Shown one piece after another: positions 11,517 to 20,072 of a stretch of DNA of 35,518 bases. A program made the translations under genes and the position numbers. Where the stretch lies: positions 1 through 35,518 of the forward strand of contig CAMAVD010000021.1 in NCBI GenBank assembly GCA_945861575.1, in the 5' to 3' direction. The DNA comes from Akkermansia muciniphila. Lineage in GTDB: Bacteria; Verrucomicrobiota; Verrucomicrobiia; Limisphaerales; UBA11320. The notes under the pieces were generated by a model. The model was not told the origin of the DNA. It was given only the letters and a program-made list of their open reading frames with translations, and searched no databases. How positions within the stretch are numbered: position 1 is the stretch's first letter; every line of letters starts with the position of its first letter.

Positions 11517-13350
11517 GCGGCTTGGCCAGCTTAAGCGTCAGCTCGAATGTGAAAAAGAACCCTGCATTCGTCGCAGCCTTGTCGTCCACCTCAAGGCGCC
11601 CTGAGAGAGTGGTATTGGTTCCGAAAAAGTTGGTGTTGGCGGCCAGTGTTTGTGCGAGCGCCGAGGCGAGCTCAAAATTCGCAGAGGGCTTCACGCTCTG
11701 ATTTAAGTTCACCCCACGGCAGCTCAAAAGGATCGTTCCCAAGGTCGGACCTGCGCCACCACCCCCACCTCCCTGACCGCCACGCCCTTTGCGACTCTTG
11801 CCAGAAGGAGCCGCACTGGGATCCGCAGCCGCCTCTTCTTCACGGGGTGCCACACCATCCATCGCGATTGCCTCCCCGAGAGCTGGCGCAAAGGAATCGA
11901 TCCACAGACCTGCCTCTACCGCCGGCGACTGGAGGATCTCCGCAGCCTTCTCCTCGGTCTCACGAAACGCTTTCTTTAGCTCCGCAAGCACCTTCCCCCA
12001 ATACACACGGCGCTCAAGCCAAGCCAGCTGAGCATCGGCTTGCGTCTCGGCTTTTCTGACGTTCTCCTGGGCCCGTTGTAGCTGCGTCTCAGAGTTTTTG
12101 AGAGGCTTCAGCTTCTGCACCAACTCCTCGACGGTCTCCTTCTTTTTACTGGCGACATTGGAAAAAAAGAATCCGACCGCAAAAACGATGAGCGCCAAGC
12201 CGAAGCTTGAGGCAATGAAATAGGGCTTGCGCTGGGCGAAACGCTGCCGAGCCAGGGAACTCTCTGGCATCAGGTTCAACTCGACCGGGCAATGTGCCAG
12301 ATTCCGCAACCCCAGACCGACCGTCTCTCCGAGCGAGTGGGCCACCTTGACCAACTCATCCAAATCCAACGAGGGATCCAATTCGACGTTCCGCAGTGGA
12401 TTGAAATAGTCGACGGGAATGCTGAATTTCTCCGCGAAGAATTCGCGGGTGTAGGGCATGATCGAGGCACCCCCCGAGAGGAACAACCGAACGGGCTGAC
12501 TCCCCCCCTGTTGCGAACGGTAGAACTGGATCGTTTGATTAACCTGGATATGCAGGCGCGTCATGAACTGACGTGCAATCTTTGAAATCGCGGCCTGATT
12601 GGGGTTCTCTGGCTCAGCGTAGGCACCACCCAAACCAACGAATCCCTCCTGGATTTTAATCTGCTCAGCCTGGTCAGGAGAGATCTTCATCTCCCGAGCG
12701 AAGTCTACCGTGATCGCATTCGCACCGATGTTGATTCCACGGGAGTAGACCTGGGACTTGTCGAAGAAGAGAAGGTTGCAGGTCTTCGCACCGATATCCA
12801 ACAACATCGAACACCCTTCCTGATCGCCATAGTTGAAGCGGAAGGCATTGCAGAGCGCCGCGGGTGAAACATCGGCCAATTGCAAGCGGAGCCCGGCACT
12901 TTCCGCTACCCGGAAGAGACCCTCGACCACATCGTTCTTGATCGCCACCAGGAGGACCTCCAACTCACCGGTCGAGGTCGTGCCGATAATCTGGTAGTCC
13001 CAGACGACTTCTTCCAGCGGAAAAGGCACATTTTGCTGGGCCTCGTACTGAATGATTTGGGTGACCTTCGAGGTGTCAACAGGTGGAAGCCGAACAAATT
13101 TCGAGAAGGTGTGAAAGCCCGGGGCGCATCCGTTGATGCGATTCGCCGAAAACTGCTTTTCGGCCAGAAGCGCCTGCAACTTCTGCTGCAGGACAGCGGG
13201 ACGGGTAGCGTCCTGGAGCCCATCCTGCCCAAGGGAGACAAGTCCGAACTTATGCAGGCGCAACGCACCCGCCTCGTTCACCTCGAACTCGGCGAGCTTA
13301 AGCGTTGCAGCCCCAAAATCGACTGCCAAAAAGGACTTTGATGTCAGCAT
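11506..13350 (-). CDS. pilM: PilM-PilN fusion, Amuc_1101-type pilus assembly protein
   Basis: 614 residues, against roughly 350 for a stand-alone PilM. Residues 1-350 form an actin-like FtsA/PilM ATP-binding domain: 'FLAVDFGAATLKLAEF' at 7-22, 'LLDIGAKTCNLLFF' at 183-196 and 'LFLSGGASIMPY' at 289-300. Residues 357-364 read ELNLMPES, resembling the NLLP motif at the N-terminus of PilN that docks into PilM. A membrane helix (about 377-398), a long coiled coil (402-470) and a C-terminal domain with a Gly-rich loop follow, as in PilN. The protein therefore appears to join the cytosolic ring protein PilM to its inner-membrane partner. It is the first gene of the pilus run. No Shine-Dalgarno sequence is obvious; the start is chosen from the family N-terminus. 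Confidence 0.92.
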   Translation of the reverse strand: MLTSKSFLAVDFGAATLKLAEFEVNEAGALRLHKFGLVSLGQDGLQDATRPAVLQQKLQALLAEKQFSANRINGCAPGFHTFSKFVRLPPVDTSKVTQIIQYEAQQNVPFPLEEVVWDYQIIGTTSTGELEVLLVAIKNDVVEGLFRVAESAGLRLQLADVSPAALCNAFRFNYGDQEGCSMLLDIGAKTCNLLFFDKSQVYSRGINIGANAITVDFAREMKISPDQAEQIKIQEGFVGLGGAYAEPENPNQAAISKIARQFMTRLHIQVNQTIQFYRSQQGGSQPVRLFLSGGASIMPYTREFFAEKFSIPVDYFNPLRNVELDPSLDLDELVKVAHSLGETVGLGLRNLAHCPVELNLMPESSLARQRFAQRKPYFIASSFGLALIVFAVGFFFSNVASKKKETVEELVQKLKPLKNSETQLQRAQENVRKAETQADAQLAWLERRVYWGKVLAELKKAFRETEEKAAEILQSPAVEAGLWIDSFAPALGEAIAMDGVAPREEEAAADPSAAPSGKSRKGRGGQGGGGGGAGPTLGTILLSCRGVNLNQSVKPSANFELASALAQTLAANTNFFGTNTTLSGRLEVDDKAATNAGFFFTFELTLKLAKPLEL

Positions 13351-13788
13351 CTGTTAAATCCGAGACGACCCCATAATTATGAACGGAGTTAGCTTCCATT
13401 CAATTGTCGCTCGGAAGCCTGTGCGAGATATAGTAACGCGCATGTTGGGTCAAGCAATCTTATCTCCAGAGCGGAGAAACGCATCCCAAAGCATCCAAGC
13501 TATCTACACACGAGCAGGATTCCTGCGAATAGACCGTAGCGGTAATTGGGCGTCACGAAAAATGTCGAAACTCCTGGGGCAGTGTTCAAGTCGTCTCTCT
13601 CCCCACCTCCCGGAGTGAACGAGAGAAGTGTTTGGAGTCTGCAGGTCTGGGATGGGAAAAGGCGGTCCGAGATTGTCCGAGTGCAACGGAGGGAGTGAAC
13701 CGAGCCGAGCCTGAGGAACGTGGAAGTGGCTCAGAGTCTCGAGTGATCGGGACTGTCGGCAGAGCAAGACCCTGCAGGACCGCTGGAC
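13351..13788. other. 438-base intergenic region, no gene seen
   Basis: This gap separates the end of the UDP-glucuronate decarboxylase gene from the start of the pilus run. The open frames present (for example 13504-13767 and 13632-13871) overlap one another, lack recognisable domains and have unusual Arg/Ser-rich compositions, so none is called. In Akkermansia an Amuc_1102-type gene is associated with the Amuc_1098-1101 cluster; nothing like it is visible here. The part nearest 13350 probably carries the pilus promoter. Confidence 0.6.
13427..13453 (-). promoter_or_regulatory. candidate sigma-70-like promoter of the pilus operon
   Basis: Read on the minus strand, TTGACC (13448-13453) is followed after 15 bases by TATATC (13427-13432), about 75 bases upstream of the PilM-PilN start. 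The hexamers fit a housekeeping -35/-10 pair, but the spacer is shorter than the optimal 17, so this is only a candidate. Confidence 0.25.
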
Positions 13789-14763
13789 CTAGCGGACGGA
13801 AACCCGACCGCGAAAATAATCGATCGTCCGGGCCAATCCGATCTCCAAGTGCACTTTGGGCTCCCACTTGAGAAGCTGACGCGCGCGAGTAATGTCCGGC
13901 CTCCGCTGCTTAGGATCATCCTGGGGTAGGGGTCGATGCACGATCCGACTGCGTGAACCGGTCGCCTTGAGAGTTGCCTGCGCAAACTCCAACATGGTCA
14001 TCTCCCTGGGATTGCCAATGTTCACGGGATCAGAGTAGTTGCTCATCATCAGTCGGTAGATCCCCTCGAGAAGGTCGCTGCAAAAGCAAAAGCTGCGCGT
14101 CTGACTTCCATCTCCGAAAACGGTGATCGGTTTGTTTTGGAGCGCCTGACTGATGAAGGCTGGAACCACCCGGCCATCCCTGAGACGCATCCGAGGACCG
14201 TAGGTGTTAAAAATTCTCACGATCCTTGTCTCAAGCTGGTGCTGGTTCCGATAGGCCATCGTCAAGGCCTCAGCGAAGCGCTTGGCTTCGTCGTAGCACC
14301 CACGTGGCCCGATCGGGTTCACGTTGCCCCAATAGGTTTCCGGCTGCGGGTGCACCAAGGGATCCCCGTAAACTTCTGAGGTCGATGTCAGCAGAAATCG
14401 GGCACCCTTCTCCTTCGCCAGGCCTAACGCCTTGTGCGTTCCCAAGGAACCGACCTTCAGTGTCTGAATCGGCAATTCGAGATAGTCTATCGGGCTGGCT
14501 GGCGAGGCAAAATGCCAAACATAGTCGACTGGCCCCTCCAAAAACAGAAACTCCGTCACATCCTGATGAATAAAGCGGAATGCTGCATTCCCTGCCAAAT
14601 GTGCAATATTATCGGTGGATCCAGTTACGAGGTTATCGATAACGATTACTCGATGCCCCTTCGAAAATAACAGATCGACTAAGTGTGAGCCCAAAAATCC
14701 CGCACCTCCAGTGACCACTGAAGTAGGGGCTTTGGATGTGAGGGACGTTTTCCGTTTCGCCAT
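13789..14763 (-). CDS. UDP-glucuronate decarboxylase-like NAD-dependent sugar epimerase/dehydratase
   Basis: 324 residues, an extended short-chain dehydrogenase. The Rossmann motif GGAGFLG is at 19-25, followed by an acidic 'VIDNL' strand that binds the NAD ribose. The catalytic YxxxK is at Y157/K161 (CYDEAKR), with the Ser/Thr-rich '[10 protein letters not shown]' at 124-133. The stretches '[19 protein letters not shown]' and '[13 protein letters not shown]' are characteristic of UDP-xylose synthase / UDP-glucuronate decarboxylase, which converts UDP-GlcA to UDP-xylose in the cytosol. It is the last gene of a run after the exosortase and the sugar phosphotransferase, so it probably supplies a pentose donor for a surface polysaccharide. 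A dTDP-glucose dehydratase or UDP-glucose epimerase role is less likely from the motifs. Confidence 0.88.
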   Translation of the reverse strand: MAKRKTSLTSKAPTSVVTGGAGFLGSHLVDLLFSKGHRVIVIDNLVTGSTDNIAHLAGNAAFRFIHQDVTEFLFLEGPVDYVWHFASPASPIDYLELPIQTLKVGSLGTHKALGLAKEKGARFLLTSTSEVYGDPLVHPQPETYWGNVNPIGPRGCYDEAKRFAEALTMAYRNQHQLETRIVRIFNTYGPRMRLRDGRVVPAFISQALQNKPITVFGDGSQTRSFCFCSDLLEGIYRLMMSNYSDPVNIGNPREMTMLEFAQATLKATGSRSRIVHRPLPQDDPKQRRPDITRARQLLKWEPKVHLEIGLARTIDYFRGRVSVR

Positions 14764-14808
14764 GATGTCAGTTCGGCAATCCCGGCTGCGGCTTAAGCAT
14801 TTGAGTGC

Positions 14809-16194
14809 CTATTTCGCACCCGAACCTCGCAAGACCACTGGAACGGTCATAACGAGGATCTTGATGTCTAACCAGAGCGACCAGTTATCGATATATTCCA
14901 AGTCCAATCGCACCCATTCTTTGAAATTCGTGACATTGCTGCGCCCTTTGATCTGCCAAAGGCAGGTTAAACCCGGCTTGACGCTGAGACGTCGGCGATG
15001 TGCCACATCGTCGAAACGTTTGACCTCATCCACCGGGAGAGGCCTGGGCCCGACCAAGCTCATATCGCCCTTGAGCACATTGTAAAGTTGCGGCAACTCA
15101 TCGACACTGAACTTTCGTAACCACTTCCCAATAGGTGTGATGCGGGGGTCATCGGTCAGCTTGAACACGGGTCCATCCATCTCATTGAACTTGGCCAGCT
15201 CATGTTTACGTTGCTCCGCATCGGTAACCATCGATCGAAACTTGTACATCATGAACGGCTGACCATTCAGGCCACAGCGTGACTGCTTGAAAAACACAGG
15301 TCCCTTCGAGGTGGCCTTAATCAGAAGGGCTAGAATGAGGAAAGGGATGAACAAGAACACCAGAGCAAGACCGGCGAGAACCATGTCCATGGTCGATTTT
15401 ATGAGACGTGGCCAGGAATCGGCCGGGGCAGAGCGGAAGACGAGAACCGGCCGACCCTGCAGCTCGTCCAGGTTGGTTTGGGAGATTTGCGTCTGGAAGA
15501 AATCCGCCAGGATCCAAACCTCAACCCCCTCCAGCTCACAAGCCTGGATTGCCGCTTCAATCTCACCGAAATAGGTGTGCTTGCCCGCGAGGACCACCCC
15601 ATTGGGAGTCTTTTCATGGAGCTGACGAACCAATTCATTCACCCCACCGCGATGCAGGTCCACGCGCGAGACGATCTCAACGCCGTCTAGGTCCTCTAGC
15701 CGAAGGTCCGCATCGAGCTGTTCCAGATCCTCCGGCGTTCCCACCAGAACAAATCGTCGCTTGATCTGCGACTGGCCGTAACGGGTCCGATAGACCGCAC
15801 GAGCCACCTCTTCGCCAATCGCCACGACCACAAAGCTGACCCAGCCGTAAAGCCCAATGACCATTCGAGCCAGCTGGATCTTGAACACAAACATCACAAC
15901 GACCAGCCCGAGAGTGACCAGGAAGCACCCCTTAGCCAGCTTGTAATAGGTATCTCGACGCGATCCATGAAGGGGTCGGTTGTAGAACTGCGCGGCCTCT
16001 AGAATCAGAGGTGCACCAGGCACGATAACCAGGAAGAGCCAAACGAACTCATAAAAAGGCTCAATTTCGCGATGGAAGAAGGACGGGTGCCACGGACTCC
16101 AAAGGAGATGGCTCAACCAAAGTGCCAGACAAAAAAGAAAGGCATCCTTCCACTGATGAACTTGAGCCCGAAACTGTTGCTTGCGACGCAGCAT
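14809..16194 (-). CDS. polyprenyl-phosphate sugar phosphotransferase starting exopolysaccharide synthesis
   Basis: 461 residues, of the WbaP/WcaJ/EpsE type. Four N-terminal membrane helices (about 17-34, 48-68, 88-106, 111-128) precede a CoA-binding-like cytosolic domain ('[15 protein letters not shown]'). A re-entrant hydrophobic helix (about 268-288) leads into the catalytic domain. That domain shows '[17 protein letters not shown]', '[11 protein letters not shown]', '[19 protein letters not shown]' with PRP, and '[15 protein letters not shown]'. The family transfers a sugar-1-phosphate from a nucleotide sugar to undecaprenyl phosphate at the inner membrane, the first step of polysaccharide assembly. 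It lies 35 bases after the exosortase and 45 bases before the nucleotide-sugar enzyme. Pairing of this transferase with exosortase genes is well known. Confidence 0.94.
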   Translation of the reverse strand: MLRRKQQFRAQVHQWKDAFLFCLALWLSHLLWSPWHPSFFHREIEPFYEFVWLFLVIVPGAPLILEAAQFYNRPLHGSRRDTYYKLAKGCFLVTLGLVVVMFVFKIQLARMVIGLYGWVSFVVVAIGEEVARAVYRTRYGQSQIKRRFVLVGTPEDLEQLDADLRLEDLDGVEIVSRVDLHRGGVNELVRQLHEKTPNGVVLAGKHTYFGEIEAAIQACELEGVEVWILADFFQTQISQTNLDELQGRPVLVFRSAPADSWPRLIKSTMDMVLAGLALVFLFIPFLILALLIKATSKGPVFFKQSRCGLNGQPFMMYKFRSMVTDAEQRKHELAKFNEMDGPVFKLTDDPRITPIGKWLRKFSVDELPQLYNVLKGDMSLVGPRPLPVDEVKRFDDVAHRRRLSVKPGLTCLWQIKGRSNVTNFKEWVRLDLEYIDNWSLWLDIKILVMTVPVVLRGSGAK

Positions 16195-16229
16195 ACGACT
16201 TTGACTTCAGCCATTTCAGGCCGCAGTCC

Positions 16230-18044
16230 TCACTTCTGCCCTTCCTGGGCTGAGTGATCCATTGCCAAGCGCGGCCCGTGCACTTCCTGATACATTGGCA
16301 CGGCTTCGATGATAAAATTCTTCATCCGCTCAAACGTCACCTGCTCCAACCCCGGAGCACAAGGAGCAAAATAGGTCACATAGGCCCAGCGCTGCAACAG
16401 ACCCCTGGTCAGCAAGTCCCGCGCCATCCACCATTGCCGATCCATGTGATCGGCAGTCAACTGGTCGCCACTCACGAACCAATAGAGGAACACGCTGCTG
16501 AACCGACGCTCGCGCCCGTCTTCCATCCGAAACGACTTGCTCGCTTCCAAGCGCATGATCGGAAGCTCATAGGGAAAGGGCTTCTCAATGCGGATCTTGA
16601 GGGGAATTTCTTTATCGATTTTCCAGCCCTGCCCAAGGAGACAAATCTGCGGTTTATGGATACTGCTGCGGTCCGAGCCCATGAGCACCACCGAGGACTG
16701 AATCCAAAACTGGTCTGAAGCAACATAGCGTCGCTGCCCGTAAACAGTGTCAGGGGGCAGCAGATCCAGCATCACCCTAGGAAGGGGTTCTGTCTCCGCC
16801 CGAAACCCCGAGATCCCATCGGGCATCTGAACGCTGTTGGTGCCTACTGCTTTACCTTGAGGATCCTTAAGAATCTCTTGGGAGAGCCTTAGACCTGGAG
16901 TGCCCAAGCGCTGGCCCGAACGAAAGTCCTGCAAAAACCATGTCGCGAAGGCAAACACCACAATCCCAGCGACGAGCATGCCACCCGCTCCACGATTCAA
17001 CGTCAGGAAGGGGATGGCCTTACGCTCGGCAACCCCGGAAATGGATGGCTGTGCCGTGGCCCCCGAGTTCGTGGCTGGCTCGGCCAGCAAGCGCAAAAGC
17101 AAAGCGACTCCGCCAATTGCCGGCAGATAGGGCAGGAGGCTGAGGATAGAGTTATCATGGACGAACTCGCCCGCCTTCTGACCGAAGGCTTCGGAAGCAA
17201 CAATGATCGCACTCAGGCGCAAAACGTTTCCAAGAACCGCCAGCGGGAATGCCAAGACAAACATCAGGACCCGTCGCCAAGTTGCTTTGAAGGATACGAA
17301 TCCACCAATGAGAGCGATCGCTACCGTGGCACTCAGGCTCTTGATGCCGCTGCAGGCCGCTGCAATATCGTACTGGTACTGCCCCTTAGCATCGAAAATC
17401 ATGGTCCCCTGCTGGATCACATCAATCCCCAAGATGGCGTGGCAGAACACTGAAGTGATCTTCGTCGCCATCAACCTGAGAGGCAGGGTTATCCGCTCGG
17501 TCTCGGTGGCGAGGGGAACGCAGAAAACGAACAGGCAAAAGGGAAAAAAGGTCACCGCCAACCACCGCCACCCCCACACCATTCCTGTGAGTCCATAGAG
17601 CCCCACAAAAAAGCCGATGATCGAAATACGGGTCTGCTGCACGACATAGCCCACTGAATGAAGGGCCAAACCCATTGCCACGAGGGTCAGCGCAGGCCAC
17701 CACCGGCTGAACGGAATCGCCAGGATCTCCCCCCGCTTCATGTAGCCGAGGACGAGGACGATCAGGGGCATATAGAGCCCTAGCGAGTCTCCATCCGACG
17801 TAGTGAACACATGATTCATCCACACGAACAGGGAAGGCGTATTCACATAGCCCAAAGTCGAGTTCCCGTAGACGTGGAACATGGCACACCACAGTCCAAA
17901 GAGAATCACGAACAGGAGCCTATCAGGAAGCGCGCTCAGGAAGCGGCGCGATTCCGGCAAGACCTTCGCCAGTTCATCGGTCAGGCTCTCCGGCTCCCGC
18001 CCCTGCTCCGGAGCCTGGTTCTGATTTTGAGTTAATTCAGCCAT
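16230..18044 (-). CDS. xrt: exosortase fused to EpsI domain
   Basis: 604 residues. Residues about 40-325 form a multi-helix membrane domain with the exosortase active-site set: Cys231 in AAACSGIKSL, Arg276 in GNVLRLSAI and His296 in AGEFVHDNS. Exosortases are cysteine transpeptidase-like enzymes that recognise PEP-CTERM-type C-terminal tails at the inner membrane and release the proteins to the cell surface. A linker and another membrane helix (about 355-372) lead into a soluble domain (about 380-590). Its strand 'IHKPQICLLGQGWKI' and the flanking sequence match the EpsI family that accompanies exosortases. EpsI is often a separate gene; here it is one chain. The gene heads a run with two polysaccharide genes. 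None of the exported proteins here has an obvious sorting tail, so its substrates lie elsewhere. Confidence 0.93.
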   Translation of the reverse strand: MAELTQNQNQAPEQGREPESLTDELAKVLPESRRFLSALPDRLLFVILFGLWCAMFHVYGNSTLGYVNTPSLFVWMNHVFTTSDGDSLGLYMPLIVLVLGYMKRGEILAIPFSRWWPALTLVAMGLALHSVGYVVQQTRISIIGFFVGLYGLTGMVWGWRWLAVTFFPFCLFVFCVPLATETERITLPLRLMATKITSVFCHAILGIDVIQQGTMIFDAKGQYQYDIAAACSGIKSLSATVAIALIGGFVSFKATWRRVLMFVLAFPLAVLGNVLRLSAIIVASEAFGQKAGEFVHDNSILSLLPYLPAIGGVALLLRLLAEPATNSGATAQPSISGVAERKAIPFLTLNRGAGGMLVAGIVVFAFATWFLQDFRSGQRLGTPGLRLSQEILKDPQGKAVGTNSVQMPDGISGFRAETEPLPRVMLDLLPPDTVYGQRRYVASDQFWIQSSVVLMGSDRSSIHKPQICLLGQGWKIDKEIPLKIRIEKPFPYELPIMRLEASKSFRMEDGRERRFSSVFLYWFVSGDQLTADHMDRQWWMARDLLTRGLLQRWAYVTYFAPCAPGLEQVTFERMKNFIIEAVPMYQEVHGPRLAMDHSAQEGQK

Positions 18045-18526
18045 GAGCGATCCATAAAAACAGCCTAGTCAGCAATCAGATGCCGGGAGGGACGACTCCG
18101 TTCAATCACCGCCGTCCATAGCCGGAACCATCTGTCCAATATCCGGGCACAAATTTTGCCGGAAATAGCCGCAGGGCTCAAGCCTCGCGGATCTCCAATG
18201 TTGCACCAAAACCCTCTATTTCAATCCCTTTTTTAGGAGGATTCAACGAAGGCTTGTTCGAACAGGGCTCAAGATAACCGAGTCGAGGTGTAGATGGGTC
18301 CCCGGTTCGTCAAGAGTGACCACGCGCACCATTCCTCCCTTCCCAGTCGACACACTTGGGTCCGCTGCCAGCTCCCTGATCCACTTCATCCTCGATGCCA
18401 TTGACACGTTGGAATGCACCCTGGTGAGGAGGGCTCCACACTTTCACTCAGTCCACCCAAGAAATCGGCGGCGTGCATCGCCAAAGAGACGCCCGCCGCC
18501 GAGGTTTTAAACCGCTTTGACAGAAC
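18045..18526. other. 482-base intergenic region, no gene seen
   Basis: This stretch lies between the oxidoreductase stop and the exosortase start, both on the minus strand. A 64-codon frame at 18316-18510 (plus) has no recognisable features and is not called. An 8-base inverted repeat, CGGCGGCG (18466-18473) / CGCCGCCG (18494-18501), lies downstream of the oxidoreductase. It could fold on the transcript, but only a short U-poor sequence follows, so it is a weak terminator candidate. The half nearest 18044 should hold the exosortase promoter; no convincing -35/-10 pair was found. Confidence 0.5.
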
Positions 18527-19912
18527 TCAATATTCCCGGTCTTTGATCACACCTGGGCGAGGGAAGGGATAGCGACCCTGCGCGTCTGCGACAACGGGGG
18601 CAGGACCGTCCTTCGTGAGTTTGTCCACGTTAGGAGCAAGCTCGAGCTTCTCGGCGTCATTCATCATGTCCTCCATGGTGATCTCCTGGCCGGTGTGAGC
18701 CGCCAAACGGCCCATGGCAGCAACCAAACTCGCTTCTACACCACGCTTCACCTCGTTGTAAGGGGTGTCGTTGCGGATGGCTTCCAGCAAGTCCTGCCAC
18801 TCGAGTTGGTAGGGATCGGGCTCATCCTTCGGCCCCTTCCATAACAAATCTTCGCTTCGGATGACTTGCCCCTTGAAGATGCGGCTTCGAGCAGGGGTAT
18901 GTGCGGCACTGGAGACCACCGCCATGCCTTTGCTGCCATGCACATAGGTGGCAAACTCGTCCTTGCACCCCGGCATCGTACGTCCGTAGAAGAACAGCTT
19001 GGCTCCATCACCAAAGGTATACTCAACGGAGTAATTGTCGAAGTTCTGATCCACGTTCTCGCCGCGGAAATGCCTTCCGCCCGAGGCCTGCGCCTTAACG
19101 GGCCAAGCGTCCTTCATCCAGCAGGCTTCGTCGATGTTGTGAATATAGTAGTCGCTATAAGCCCCACCGCTTGCCCAAAGAAAGCTATGAAAGCGGCGGA
19201 TCTGATACTCCACCTCGGTCTGATTGTCCGGCTTTTTGGTGGAAAAGGCTGAGGCCACCGGGCCGTGCATGCGGTAGGCGCGCAAAGTAATGATATCGCC
19301 AATCTCCCCTTGCTTGATCCTCTGGAAGAGTTCCTGGCGCACACGGCAGTGGCGGCACATCAGCCCCACACCCACCTTCAGGTTCTTGGCCTTGGCCTTC
19401 TCGTCGAGCTCTAACATGCGCTTGCCAGCCCCGGCATCGGTGCAAACGGGCTTCTCCATGAATACGTTCACACCCTTCTCAATCGCATACTGGAAGTGCA
19501 CCCAGCGGAACGCCGGAGGGGTGGCAAAGATCGCGATGTCCCCTTTCTTTAGGGAGTCGATGGCATGCTTGTAACCGTCAAAGCCCACGAACTTCTTGTC
19601 CGGAGAAATATCGACAGAGTCGCGATGCTTTTCCTTGAGGCCCTTGTAGCTCGTTTCCAATCGGTCTTCGAAAACGTCCGCCATGGCGGTGAGCTGAATG
19701 CTGCCGCCGTGGGTGGATAGCGCGTTCGCTGCTGCGCCCGTCCCACGTCCGCCACAGCCAACCAAGGCGACCTGGACGGTGCTGCTGCCGGCAGCATGCA
19801 CATGGGGGAGCTTCACTCCTGCGAGGACGGAAACAGCGGCGAGCCCGGCAGTTCCTTTGATAAAATCACGTCGTGTCGCTAAGAGCGACGGAGGGTCGTT
19901 GGGTTGGTTCAT
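18527..19912 (-). CDS. Tat-exported Gfo/Idh/MocA-family oxidoreductase
   Basis: About 461 residues from the ATG at 19912. This start is preferred over one at 20035 because it places a Tat signal (TRRDFIKGTAGLAAVSVLAG) near the N-terminus; the extra 41 residues upstream do not look like protein. After the signal comes a Rossmann motif (VALVGCGGRGTGAA), then 'MEKPVCTDAGAGKRMLEL', the conserved EKP of Gfo/Idh/MocA enzymes. A C-terminal substrate domain follows. These enzymes oxidise or reduce sugars and polyols with NAD(P); Tat versions carry the bound cofactor to the periplasm and are abundant in Verrucomicrobiota and Planctomycetota. The substrate cannot be told. It stands alone on the minus strand next to the divergent methyltransferase gene. 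Confidence 0.92.
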   Translation of the reverse strand: MNQPNDPPSLLATRRDFIKGTAGLAAVSVLAGVKLPHVHAAGSSTVQVALVGCGGRGTGAAANALSTHGGSIQLTAMADVFEDRLETSYKGLKEKHRDSVDISPDKKFVGFDGYKHAIDSLKKGDIAIFATPPAFRWVHFQYAIEKGVNVFMEKPVCTDAGAGKRMLELDEKAKAKNLKVGVGLMCRHCRVRQELFQRIKQGEIGDIITLRAYRMHGPVASAFSTKKPDNQTEVEYQIRRFHSFLWASGGAYSDYYIHNIDEACWMKDAWPVKAQASGGRHFRGENVDQNFDNYSVEYTFGDGAKLFFYGRTMPGCKDEFATYVHGSKGMAVVSSAAHTPARSRIFKGQVIRSEDLLWKGPKDEPDPYQLEWQDLLEAIRNDTPYNEVKRGVEASLVAAMGRLAAHTGQEITMEDMMNDAEKLELAPNVDKLTKDGPAPVVADAQGRYPFPRPGVIKDREY

Positions 19913-19930
19913 GGTTATTTTTTCAGGGCT

Positions 19931-19948
19931 AGACAGTGTCTCTGTCAA
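19931..19948. promoter_or_regulatory. palindrome and TTGACA hexamer in the divergent intergenic region
   Basis: Just upstream of the oxidoreductase start there is a perfect 11-base palindrome, AGACAGTGTCT (19931-19941). It overlaps a wider inverted repeat, GACAG-N5-CTGTC (19932-19946). A TTGACA hexamer on the minus strand (19943-19948) touches it. No good -10 follows at the right distance, so a promoter is not established. The palindrome could be an operator for one or both divergent genes. Confidence 0.25.
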
Positions 19949-20072
19949 CACTATACACTTATGTGAGGGCTGGTGCTGGGCAACGAATTCAATCCCGCTT
20001 CGAAAAGAAGACAGCATCACCGCAAATTGGGCCATTTCAGAAAGGCCCGATAGAGTGCCTGGCCCTCCGAGT

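Noticed and set aside
13780-13795. CCGCT/AGCGG stem at the decarboxylase stop codon as a terminator
   Set aside because: Only five base pairs, includes the stop codon and is not followed by a U-tract.
13504-13871. Overlapping open frames on both strands between the pilus and polysaccharide runs
   Set aside because: Mutually overlapping, partly antisense to the decarboxylase gene, with no recognisable features.
18071-18085. Sigma-54-like sequence (CGGCATCTGATTGCT on the minus strand) upstream of the exosortase
   Set aside because: GG and GC are separated by 9 bases rather than the required 10, so it is unlikely to be a functional -24/-12 promoter.
18316-18510. 64-codon open frame on the plus strand
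   Set aside because: No start signal, domain or sensible composition (Arg/Pro/His-rich end); lies alone antisense in an intergenic region.
19698-20072. N-terminal extension of the methyltransferase frame
   Set aside because: Overlaps the oxidoreductase on the opposite strand and is not protein-like; the methyltransferase fold starts after about 20100.
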